A DNA stretch of 64,000 bases from assembly GCA_022818135.1 (NCBI GenBank), contig JAFMSR010000018.1:37777734-37841733 (forward strand). The letters are read 5' to 3'. The notes beneath the pieces are model-generated. The model ran no database searches. It was not told where the DNA came from and saw only the letters and a program-made list of their open reading frames with translations. Positions 1 through 11,082 of the stretch are shown piece after piece. Within the stretch, counting starts at the first letter, position 1; each line of letters starts with the position of its first letter. Made by a program: the position numbers and the translations under genes. Source of the DNA: Saxidomus purpurata. Lineage: Eukaryota; Mollusca; Bivalvia; Venerida; Veneridae.

Positions 1-179
1 AGATGTGTAAATTAAATATATGTAACTATTGAGTATTGTCGTTGTTGCTATGTAACCATTAACATTGTTGCTATGTATCATCTATCATTTCTAACATGTT
101 GTTGACTTCAAATAATAAAAGATAATGTGAAACCTTGCTTTGATTTTATTGGTAGTCAATGTTGATGTTATACATTTAC

Positions 180-1330
180 GTATATTAAAATCTCACAGCG
201 TGACACATACATAAAACATTTCTTGGTTGCTTAACACACGCATATAATAAAGTTTAACTGCTTGACACATTTATATAAAATCGTACTGACTGCTTAACAC
301 AGATAGTGGTCTAGTTGTTAACACGCTGGACTGGTAATCCAAGGATCGCTGGTTCAATTCCCCACTCCTCCACTTACATAACTAATGGTCTTCAAGATGA
401 GATCTAAAACTGTGGTCTGGTATATCGGTGCTGTAAACCAGGAATGTCAAAGAACCAGGATGTGTTTCTGTAACAGAAAGCGTTCTGTATCTTGCACTAT
501 CCCCTGAAACCCTAACCTCTTCCAGGGGTGCTGGTCATATGGATATTCAGCACCAATGATAAAATTCTAAGACACACATATACATACTATAAAATTTCCC
601 TGACAGCTTGACACAGTATATAATAAAATCACGCTGACTGTTTGACACAGTCATAGATATAATAAAACGGATTGGCATACATATAATAAAGTCTCATTGC
701 TTTACACAGATATACAAGTAATAAAGTCTCACTGACTGCCATATACATTAAATAAAGTCTCACTGCTTTACACAGATATACAAGTAATAAAGTCTCACTG
801 ACTGCCATATACATATAAATAAAATCTCACTGCTTTACACAGATATACAAGTAATAAAGTCTCACTGACTGCCATATACATATAATGAAATCTCACTGCT
901 TTACACAGATATACAAGTAATAAAGTCTCACTGACTGCCATATACATATAATAAAATCTCACTGCTTGACATAGATATACATGTAATAGAATCTCACTGA
1001 CATATACATATAATTAATCTCACTGCTTTATACATATACAAGTAATAAAATGTCACTGACTCCCATATACTATGATTCATGTTTGAGACATAGATATACT
1101 GTAATAGAATCTCACTGACATTTTTGATACATACATAGTACATATAATAAAATGTCACTGAATGTTTGACACATTCATATAATAAAATCTCACTGAATGT
1201 TTGACACATACATATAATAAAACCTCACTGAATTTTTGACACATACATGTACATATAATAAAATCTCACCTGTTTGAAAGCACATACAAAATAAAATCTC
1301 ACTGAATGTTACTGTCACACACATATAACT
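180..1330. repeat. AT-rich degenerate minisatellite
   Basis: Phrases of the type AATAAAATCTCACTGCTT, ACACAGATATACAAGTAATA and GACTGCCATATACATA recur. Between about 670 and 960 they form near-identical units of roughly 67-68 bp, and on either side they decay into shorter motifs. The SINE at 306-530 interrupts the array. Small reading frames inside are by-products of the repeat. From about 1330 to 2050 I see no gene. Confidence 0.7.
306..530 (+). repeat. tRNA-derived SINE (tRNA-Thr-like head)
   Basis: The head resembles a tRNA. An A-box-like stretch lies near 308-325, an anticodon-loop-like CTGGTAA (GGT, threonine) sits between CTGGA and TCCAA, and a B box GGTTCAATTCC lies at 351-361. The 5' acceptor arm does not pair with the 3' arm, so this is not a functional tRNA gene. 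The body at about 421-460 (TATCGGTGCTGTAAACCAGG and following) recurs in the SINEs near 17.5 kb and 25.3 kb. Exact ends are uncertain. Confidence 0.7.
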
Positions 1331-2049
1331 TCACAGACCACTTCACATACAATATAATTCACTTAATGTCCCTGAATGGACATACAAAAAAAACTGAACT
1401 ATACTGACAATTAAGGTGATGAATTCCCACCACACATCACTTGCACACTGGATATGAACCTTAATTATAATGTAAATATAAGGTTTTTGAATGGGAAAGC
1501 ATTATGATTATATTATAACACAACTGGGCTTGATACCAATCACTCCTGTGAAATTTTATTCAAGACTTACAGCTTCTATGCACTATTCTCTTTAAAAGAC
1601 GGTACCAATCATTTAATTCTGGCCAATGGCTTTGGAGATGAAGCGCGCACAAAATTGTGTAAACAGACAGATGGACAAGCTGAATCCAGTTTACACCTCC
1701 TAACAACTTTGTTATGCTGGGGTTATTATAAAGTGCCAGTGACTTTTTTTTTACCAAACGATATATACAATGTATGTACACATGTATTCACATAGAATAA
1801 AATTAAACTGACCTCTTTCTTTTACAAAGCATTATACATACATGTAACAAATCCCACTACACTTCCTTTTTACTTGGCATATACACATAGATCTGAATCT
1901 CATTTATCTTTTTTTTATCTAACACAATAAATTCACACATAAAATAATCATCTGTCATATCAAGTGTTCATAGTCCGTCTGAAAATTTACTGAAATGTTG
2001 AAAACCTGCATGTGGCCTTCACCATTTTACTACATGGCTAGTTCATTTG

Positions 2050-5000
2050 CTATATAAACTGCCACAAAACAAAGAAGTATGTCAGGTATAAACCTCCAAT
2101 CTGAAAGAAAAATGGGCTAAAGTTTAAATGTCAGTTGTCATGACGACTGAGGCATGTGTAAACTTAAATCTGCTAAAGAAGCCAGCAGACGGAAATCATG
2201 CTGTACAGCTAGCTCTATTGGTAGAGAACAAGAAACTCAGAAATTTGCGAATGAGTCTGCATTGTGACTAGTGCAGATCATGATCAGCCCATATACATGT
2301 ATCTGAGATCTTTAGCAGTATCAGGGTGTAGGATATTTAAGTTTTGTCATTAAAACTGCTTTCTACCTTCTAATATTACGTCAATATATACAGATGTACT
2401 ATTTGAGCAATAAGGTAGAGGGCGCTATTGGTAAGTGCATGACAACATGAGCATTGATACATGTATTTGTGCCCTCAAGAAAACTTTATGTACTAAAACA
2501 GAAAGATCAAAACAGTCAAAAAGTAAAGGAATAAACTTAAAAAGACCTTTTCTCACAATGTTCATAAAGTGATGCTTGATTGCATGTCACAAAAATATAT
2601 ATTACAACATATACATACTGTAAGAAGTACTTCCTTGGTTAAGGTGATCAGGTTAAGTACTGTGAAACCGACTGGTCTGCCATTCAGTTTGGACAGGAAT
2701 AGTGTCAGCTGTAAATACACGAGTGAAACTGGTAGTAGTACACCAAGTTCTCTAATATAACACCACAGTCAAACCTGTGTTAGAGACCACCTCTAAATTT
2801 AGACATCAATGAGGAAACCTCGTACTAGTCAGCTATTGCGGAAACAGCTGTGAATACAGACCACCTGTTAACAAAGACCACCAAAGCTTCTCCAGTATGT
2901 GGTCTTTGTTCACAGGTTTGACTGTACATGTATATTATAATTATTAACTAAAATTGTAAAATGGTTCCAAATTGTATCAAAATTTAATAGCATCTGCCCC
3001 ATTTCTTTTCAAGCATTTCATTGTTAATACTGCACCATACGTCTAAATAATTATCGGATTTTTTCTTGAAAAACACACAAACGTACCATAATATTATTTA
3101 GTTCAAAGCATTCTAAACATACATGTTCTATTGATTTCAAAGAAGTTTATGGTTTAAAAACACTCATTTTTTTGTATTTACCTGTCCAAGTTGTTCCAAA
3201 GAAATTCCCATTGTTCCAACATCATGAATATGTTCCAGTATTGAATGTGCCTGGAGATAACAAAATTTTGATTTAGATTGAATCATTTATCCAAATTTTA
3301 TAACATCATACTGGTTTACATTACAAGTGGAGAAACTCCGACAGTTACTAATTAAACAGTAAACAGAGTTTCTCCCCTTGATCTAGCATTTTGAAATTTT
3401 TCAACTTTACTTTGCCATATTTTTTATTTTAGAGAACCCTAATATAGCACCAGCAAAATTTGACTTTGATTTCACAATGTCCATCCACTTTCTGAATTGA
3501 GGCAATTTTTGTTTATCATCTAGTTTTGTATGTTTCTAGTCTCATTTAAAATTAAGGTCGGTTGGCAGTTTTTATTATTAATTTTATTTTGCTTCTTTTA
3601 TTGGAAAACACTTGAAAATTGATCTTAATGCAGTAAAAAGTTAAGGTTAGTTGGAAGACCAGACACACACATTTTTATTCTTTTGGCCTTAACAGCAGTA
3701 AATTCCTGTGTATTATTGTTACAACATGAAACAGACATCAAGGTCTGTCTTTCCAACAAAATTTCAAGTTAAGTTTTTATTTAGTATGCTACTTAATATA
3801 ATAATGTTTTGAAAAACATATCTTACAAGGTAAGAATTTCTGATCGTTTTGTTTTAATTGAATTAGTACTTCACCAGTGGCAAAATCCTAAAACTGACTT
3901 GTTCATGTTTTAACTTAAACAGTACCATTATTCGTTTAAAGGAATGCTTCCTGAACATTCACTAACTGAAAAGCCACAAATGCATATCATAATCCAAGCC
4001 AATCATGATCTGCACTTGTTCAAGAGGCAGAACCTTTACCCGGCTCAGTTTCTAAAATGGACAAGTTCCTCTTCCAAATTGGACAGTACTTATACTCATT
4101 TAAGGGAGTGCTTACTGAACATATAATGACATTTAAATGTACTGTAAATAGGTTAAAATGTACTGTGAATAGGTTAAAATGGACTGTGAATACATTTAAA
4201 TGTACTGTGAATAGGTTAAAATGGACTGTAAATAGGTTAAAATGTACTGTGAATAGGTTAAAATGGACTGTAAATAGGTTAAAATGTACTGTGAATAGGT
4301 TCAAATGTACTGTGAATAGGTTAAAATGGACTGTAAATAGGTTAAAATGTACTGTAAATAGGTTAAAATGTACTGTGAATAGGTTAAAATGGACTGTAAA
4401 TAGGTTAAAATGTACCGTAAATAGGTTAAAATGTACTGTGAATAGGTTAAAATGGACTGTAAATAGGTTAAAATGTACCGTAAATAGGTTAAAATGTACT
4501 GTGAATATGTTAAAATGTACTGTAAATAGGTTAAAATGTACTGTAAATAGGTTAAAATGTACTGTGAATAGGTTAAAATGGACTGTAAATAGGTTAAAAT
4601 GTACCGTAAATAGGTTAAAATGTACTGTGAATAGGTTAAAATGGACTGTGAATAGGTTAAAATGTACTGTGAATAGGTTGAAATGGACTGTGAATAGGTT
4701 AAAATGTACTGTGAATACATTTAAATGTACTGTGAATAGGTTAAAATGTACCATAAATAGGTTAAAATGTACTGTGAATAGGTTAAAATGGACTGTAAAT
4801 AGGTTAAAATGTACTGTGAATAGGTTAAAATGTACCGTAAATAGGTTAAAATGTACTGTGAATAGGTTAAAATGGACTGTAAATAGGTTCAAATGTACCG
4901 TAAATAGGTTAAAATGTACTGTAAATAGGTTAAAATGTACTGTGAATAGGTTAAAATGTACTGTGAATAGGTTAAAATGTACTGTAAATAGGTTAAAATG

Positions 5001-6249
5001 TACCGTAAATAGGTTAAAATGTACAGTTAATATGTTAAAATGTGCTGTTAATACTTCAAAATGTACTGTAAAATGTACTTACGGCATCATGAGTCACAGC
5101 AGCAAATGCTGCAGTAATAGAAATTGGCAGGATATTTGCTGCAAACCAGAATATGTAAGTTATCAATGTAAACGTGTCTGCCTCCTCTGGTCTTGTCATT
5201 TGATACAGCAGGAGACATGCTATTGGTATATTTGTTGAAAACCAGTTTGCAAAGAAATAACAGAAGTCCTTATCGAGCAGGTCCGCGGTCTTACTGATGT
5301 TCAGATGAAGTATTCGCTGTTTATTCAAACATTGAAGGTATTCCTTCTTATTCTGTTTCTTACTGATGGCATTGTATAAAGCCTGTCGACTCAATTTGAA
5401 GGAGTACTTTAAAATTATGTTCAAAGATATGACATAAATCATTGAAAGCACCCACGCGACAGAGGCATAGATATTCCAACCAATCACAATAGATTTTGTG
5501 ATCATATTCACGGGCAACGGTTTAATAGCTGCAGCTATTAAAATTTCATGAAAACTTGTTCCTTCATACAGCAAAAAAAACGTCACTGATGTTATGTTAA
5601 ATATTACCAAAACCCATCCAATTATAATAGAGAATGCAAGTTGTCGTCTGACTGACTTTGTGCTTCTGTTAACTTCAAGCTCTTTAAACAGAGGCATCAC
5701 ATGATGGAAACACCAGTCGCAGGCTTTTCTCTGACTTCCAAATTTTGTATGACTTGCTTTCATTAGAAGAGCAGTGCTAAACATCACCTGTAGGCTCCAG
5801 ATAAATGTGCAAATGCACATAATCATAAATTTGGGGGAATTTTCTCCAATGAAAAATGAAAGAATACCTCGGACTGCATACAGTACCATAAACATGAGTA
5901 GTATGATACGATATAAACTTTGTTTTGTGCCACAAAGTAGTTTTTTAACTTTACCTACTGGTGCTCTTTGCTCAGTTTCCGTTTCTTCATGATGTATATT
6001 GTACAAACCAAAAACCGCCATACTTCTCTGAAGAAGTTTTATCATTTTTTCCAGCTGCTCCATTGGACGAACAGATCTAGAACCTGTTTCAACATTGTCC
6101 AAGTCCCATCTTTCTGAACTTCTTTCAACCGTATTCCCGTAGCAAGATCGGATCGTACAATCCCGAGCATCCAATATATTTTCATCTACAACATGGTTCA
6201 TTTCTGTTTGTTTATGTACGGAACTTTCAATGAAATCGTTTGCTGTCAT
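2050..6249 (-). CDS. Gustatory-receptor-like 7-TM channel, four exons
   Basis: Coding exons are 5083-6249, 3182-3250, 2619-2708 and 2050-2100 (minus strand), giving 458 residues. Donors are GTAAGT, GTAAAT and GTATGT; acceptors are TATCTCCAG, TATTTACAG and TTTCTTTCAG. All three introns are phase 0. Hydrophobic segments lie near residues 113-134, 141-162, 204-228, 249-280, 329-351, 360-384 and 443-458. The last exon carries T449-Y450...Q456-F457 (TYFFVLWQF), the TYxxxxxQF signature of insect and invertebrate Gr/Or-type channels, with one residue and the stop after it. In that family the N-terminus is cytoplasmic and subunits form ligand-gated cation channels. Exon 2 (AHSILEHIHDVG...) would form the loop before the final segment. 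Residues 1-110 are polar and variable. I chose the first ATG of the open frame. Ligand and expression cannot be inferred. Intron 1 holds the minisatellite. Confidence 0.9.
2764..2930. mobile_element. Small MITE with CAGTCAAACCTGT inverted ends
   Basis: The left end reads ACAGTCAAACCTGTGTTAGA. The reverse complement of the right end reads ACAGTCAAACCTGTGAACAA, and GACCAC boxes lie just inside both. The element is about 165 bp with no coding capacity and sits in receptor intron 2. TA-flanked insertion (Tc1/mariner type) is suggested by TA after the right end, but the left flank does not confirm it. Confidence 0.65.
4131..5080. repeat. 21-bp minisatellite, about 45 units
   Basis: The unit is close to TTAAAATGTACTGTGAATAGG, with alternating variants (TGTACTGTGAAT, TGGACTGTAAAT, TGTACCGTAAAT) that suggest higher-order amplification. 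The unit is a multiple of three without stops in several frames, so both strands stay open for hundreds of codons (CTVNRLK on plus, NLFTVHF on minus). The array lies in intron 1 of the receptor gene and its last degenerate unit runs into the splice donor at 5077-5082. I regard the open frames as artefacts of periodicity. Confidence 0.95.
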
Positions 6250-9050
6250 CTTCCTTTGATCTCTTAACAGATTTCAAATTTTCTTAACATTCCATAAAAG
6301 TAATAGAAAAATATACCAAAATAATAGTGAAAAACCGGGGAAAGTCATCCGCGACAAAATACAAGTCCTTATAAACTTGTTGTACAATGTATCCTAACTT
6401 ACACAAACAACTTTCAAAACATATCAACAGAATCCTGAAAATGGCCTGCTATAAAATGACCACAAATGAAAACTTGCAGTATTTATACATGTGAAAAGTT
6501 AAAGGTAGCATTTCTGATATTATCTTTAAAATCTCCCACACCTGAAATACATGCTGCATTATTCTGAAGTTGTAATTTCTTTTTGAAAAACTGATTCTAG
6601 TGCAAAGAGCACTTTCCCTGTGGAAAGTTCCTGTGTTAAGTAAGTTATATATCCCTTGAAACCCTCAATACAATGTATAGAGCAATGTTAATTTCCCATC
6701 ACAAGCACTGCTGCGAAACCCTAAGTAACTGATTTGTGAACCAACTTTGACCTTTAAATTGGAAGCAGCCACAAGAGTACTGTATGTGACATACACTCAT
6801 GTAATTTATTCAAATTTACTTTAGTTCGATTATAAAAAAAGTTTATGTAAATGATCTGACTCATTTGTTATGAGGGAGGCAATCAGTTTTTCCTGCTTCC
6901 CAGACTGTGGGATTTGTGGCATCACTGACTTTGCCAAAGGATACAACTGACATTCCCTACCTTGGATTTGTACTTCTTTTGTTCTAGAGGCAAACACCCT
7001 GACCATGGAGATATCAAGGCCCTATATTCCTTCAGTAATTGGTCACATCATGTAAAATATTTGAAATTAGTTCTATACATTTACAGTAGAGATTACAGGG
7101 TAGGCAACAAGTGTGCAAAGACTGACAGAAAAGGAACAGTGCATTTCATTAACTACAGTTAATTTAGGATGATCTGATAGTGACATAACAGATGTATGTG
7201 CACAAAATATCTACGACTGTTGCATAAAAAAGGGAATGTAAAGTAAAACACAAATAGATCACAATCATGAGAAATATGTTTTGTATTGTAGGATAACAGA
7301 TTTGAATACATACATAGGTAGTTTTGTGTATTGTGGTCAGTTTTCTACTGTGTCACAGTCTGTAAAATTATCGAAACCTTACTTACCTTACACATTTGAA
7401 ATTCATTTCATGAAAGGACTGTCTATGTCTTGTTCTGACAAAGCACCTTTAATTTTATATACAGAACACTTTAAATTTACCCTAGCTTAAAAAACATCAT
7501 CAATTAATAATGAATACTAAAATAATTATGAAAATACAGAACCAGGCAAACCCACTGAATGTTTGATAAACATCATGAAAAATATCACCCCCATTAGAGT
7601 TGCCTTTCATTTATACTGCCCAAGTTATACATTGTATTTCCATGGGAATTAGGTATTATTCATCCAACTGATTAGAAAAATGGATGCCTAGAAAGAGAGA
7701 ACAAAAAACAGAACATGGCTTTCACAGAAATGTACAGGAGTCTAGTAGCCGCAAGTTTAATCAATATTTGTATTTTATACGTAAAATTCATCCGTTGTTT
7801 AAAAAAGTAAATATTTTGTTCCCTTGTGAATCTGATAGGCATTCATGTAAAATTCTCCAGGGAGAATAATTTTGAGACATGCTTTTTTTTTTTACTAACC
7901 CTTGTCTAATTTTTTACAGCTTGAATCAAACACATCCAGCCATTCTATTTGTTTCCAAACACACTCTAAGACTGGAGACTAGATTTAGTCATCCAGGTAA
8001 GTTGTGGCTCTAGCAAACAAGTCTCTCTGTTTAGTAACACTACTGAAGTCATGGTTAGTCAGAGTAAAGTACAAGATACCTAGTAACTTATATAGTTAGA
8101 ATGGAAAGCACCTTTCATTTTATTTGAAGTATAGAGATCCTTTCCATTAAAGTCCCAGGAGCACAATTACAACTGGCTCTGATTTTATCAAGAAAGATGC
8201 CTTACCAGCAGAGATGACCTTAATTTGTACCAAAAACATTCTCAACTTAGCTTTTTAAATCGGTAAGTAAATGTTAGAAATATAGCGCAGTATTTTTTTT
8301 CAATGATATTGCAAAAGATAAGAATGGCTTGATGGCAACTCTTTTTTTTACTAAAGAAACAACTTGAAACGAATATGTCAAAATTGATTTAGAGTGCACT
8401 GACCATGGTTCTATCAATATCCTGTCAGTAAACTTATTTTTCTGTATTAGTAAATTCAAAGCGATCCTGGGACTTTAATCATCAGTTTTCAGATTTTTTT
8501 CCTCTAAAGAATGACAAGTCAATTGTGACCAAGCTTTGTTGCAAATTGTCTGGCTATAAAAGAGCAATAGAGGAACACGTGTCACCTGCTGGCAGACATG
8601 GTTTCAAAATTAGCGAGAAAAAATTCTATTGAATCATATCCCCTCCAAATAGGTTAAGAAGAACATATAAAACCAGTCTCAATTCTTTAAGTCACATTTT
8701 CGATGCGGTCAACTCTCTTTCAGTTTTTATTTGTAATAAATTTTATGAAAGTCCGACACTGGTTTCAAAGAAAGATGTTGTATAATTTTGTATTATGTAT
8801 TATTAAACCCACTGACGCTTCCATTTTTCAATGGATCATTTAATTTTGATGGTATTAATAGAGAATCAATTAGAGATCATTTCTTCTAAGAATTATTCAA
8901 ATACTTCAAAGCATGGTATATATCATAACTTACATAAAATTATAATACATGTATAGGAAAAACAGCCAAAGCCCAGTGTAGCTCCCATTTTTAAGCGGCG
9001 ACTTTCATGTAAAATCCTTGGTAGACAGTCATAAGGTACTTATTTGTGTA
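6250..9050. other. Intergenic, no gene seen
   Basis: This AT-rich stretch lies upstream of the receptor gene. The small reading frames (for example around 6962-7162, 7281-7490 and 7684-7869) show no recognisable family, no splice-linked continuation and no composition shift. The segment nearest 6250 should contain the receptor promoter and 5' leader, but I could not pinpoint a core promoter element. Confidence 0.5.
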
Positions 9051-9059
9051 AATTAAATT

Positions 9060-10010
9060 CTGTCCAAAAGTTCTGAAAAGAAAACATGTTGACATGGCCA
9101 ATCCCCCGTCGAGACAAGGATTTTGTATGAAAGATTAATCCAATAAAAAATTACTGAACCAGAACATGCTGTCTATATGTGCATCTTCCTTCTCAAGATT
9201 AATTGAATTCCAGCCTGAAGTTGTGGAGAAACAGTGCAGACACAAACGCATATGAAAAGTAATCAAAGGGCAATAACTCCTTGAAAAAAACATTTAACTG
9301 AAACATGCTAATAATATGCAAATTTCCTTTTGATAGTGAAGCAGTCTATCGAATTAGTTGTAGAGAAGTAGCTAGGACAATAATACACAAAGTGCAATAT
9401 ATACTGTATGTACATAATAATGGAAGGGCCTGAACGCACATGAAAAATATCAATGAAAAATGCTTATATCCCCTTGTTAGGAACAGAACAGATATTTTAT
9501 TAACACTTGTATATAGAACAGTACATTCGTTTCCTATAAACATAAAGATTCGTTGAATTCCAGTCTGTGGTTGCTGAGAAATGACACAGAAATGAGGTAA
9601 AAAATGTGAAAAAAAATCAAAGGGCAGTAACTCCATGAAAAATAATATGGAACATTCCCCTATGTCCTCTAGATAGTGAAGCAGTGTATGAAGTTTCATC
9701 CAAGTCAGTGACTCAGTGGTTCCTGAGGTATAACCCAGACAAGAATGCACAATAGTGCTATCTATATGAAATGTACCTACATATACTGAAAGGGCAATAA
9801 TAAAGTGAGAAAAAAAGCATGCTTGCAATATGTACATTCCTTTCTGTTGAGAAATTTACAGAGTCCCATTTCTCTGTAGTAGTAAACATTTGTGGCAGGT
9901 TTTATTCAAATACACCAAACCATTTCTTAGATATGACTGGGAACTGATGGAAATGAAACAGCTATTTGTTGGATGTACAGCACAAAAACTATAATTCATA
10001 TCCTTCTGTC
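9060..10010. repeat. Degenerate dispersed repeat array, about 175-bp periodicity
   Basis: Phrases of the type 'agggcaataactcc..gaaaaa' and 'gaagcagtctat' recur near 9267, 9425, 9620 and 9790. The spacing is irregular, about 160-195 bp. This is an old tandem-repeat-cored element or its remains. A reading frame of 163 codons on the minus strand (9346-9837) lies wholly within it and is not taken as a gene. Confidence 0.5.
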
Positions 10011-10434
10011 TCTGGCAGTGAATAATAAATTATTTCTAGATCAAGATATAAACCAGACAAGGAAATATTACAAAGTGATATAAAAGTTCATGTAGAATAA
10101 TGCTTCTTGCAGACACACCATCTAATTATCCTCAATACATGTATATATCAAGTTGAATTTGTGTCAAAAAATTTATTCACCAAGTAATAGCACAATAGGC
10201 TATAACTTCAAGAAGAGTTTTTTTCTTTTTGTAACTCCACTTTAAAGTATAATTTCAAAACATAGTTGATAACCTAACAAACTGTGGGAGAACTGGAAAC
10301 AATATGGGAGTTTGTCTTCATAGCTCATAATTATGTAAAACTTTTATTAAGGACCACTTCCCCTATGAAACTCAATGTAACACATTATCCTGTTATCAAC
10401 TTTTTGGGGGTTTGGTTTTGAGTTCAATGCCCAC

Positions 10435-10650
10435 TTTTCAACAGCATTTCAGTCATTTACAGACAGGCAGTTTACCTAACCATCATTCCTTAGGTAGGAC
10501 CAGTACTAGATCCTTACCCTCGGTGAGAAACTGCCAAGTTTCTTACATTAAGTGTGTTGGTCAGTAGCAGGGCTAGCACCCATTGCCTTCAATCGATTAG
10601 AGGTCTTGTGATTACTACTCAGCAACTTGAACCGCTTGTCAAAGGAGACG
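10435..10650 (-). repeat. SINE-like repeat with GGCAGTTTCT core
   Basis: Read on the minus strand, a weak tRNA-like head (near 10650-10580) is followed by AACTTGGCAGTTTCTCACC and a tail with GACTGAAATGCTGTTGAAAA. A similar core (GAAAGTTGGCAGTTTCTTAA) occurs near 38040 beside a B-box-like GGTTTGAGTCC. Boundaries and tRNA origin are tentative. Confidence 0.45.
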
Positions 10651-11082
10651 GTCTGTGTTATCAATTAAAGAAAATGACACTCTGATACTTGTAAGAAAAT
10701 GACACTTTAATACCTGTAAGCAACATTGGTTAATATCACTCACAAAATGCAAGTTATAACAACGTTGTTACAAACGATTATGCAAATATCTACGAAGTGC
10801 AACAATATTCCGACACGTCAGCTGGAGCCGAGTCCTCAGACTTTACACATTGTGTTAACAATTAATCAACGACAACTTAAGTAGTAACAGGCAAAACTTT
10901 GACGAACAACTTTGATAAAACAATTTGGATTAATCTTTTCAAGGTTTCTGTTACCAATGTTTAGAATTTTGTTCACAAAGAATTTTGCTTCTATCTGCAT
11001 ACACTCACAATTTCTTATAGCAGTTCTTATCTAAGTTCTATCATACACAATCTCCTCTTCAATAACTTCGTAAACTTTTCTA

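Noticed and set aside
306..375. Functional tRNA gene
   Set aside because: It has A- and B-box elements, but the acceptor stem does not pair and a SINE body follows. The same applies to the tRNA-like heads at 17.6, 19.1, 24.3, 25.4, 46.6 and 48.6 kb.
2205..2300. tRNA-like TAGCTCTATTGGTAGAG in the last receptor intron region
   Set aside because: It has an A-box-like stretch, but no B box follows at the right distance and no clover-leaf arms pair. At most a decayed SINE.
4020..4892. Long minus-strand frame with NLFTVHF repeats and the matching plus-strand CTVNRLK frame at 4057-5238
   Set aside because: Both are produced by the 21-bp minisatellite inside an intron of the receptor gene; there is no conserved domain and the frame is open on both strands.
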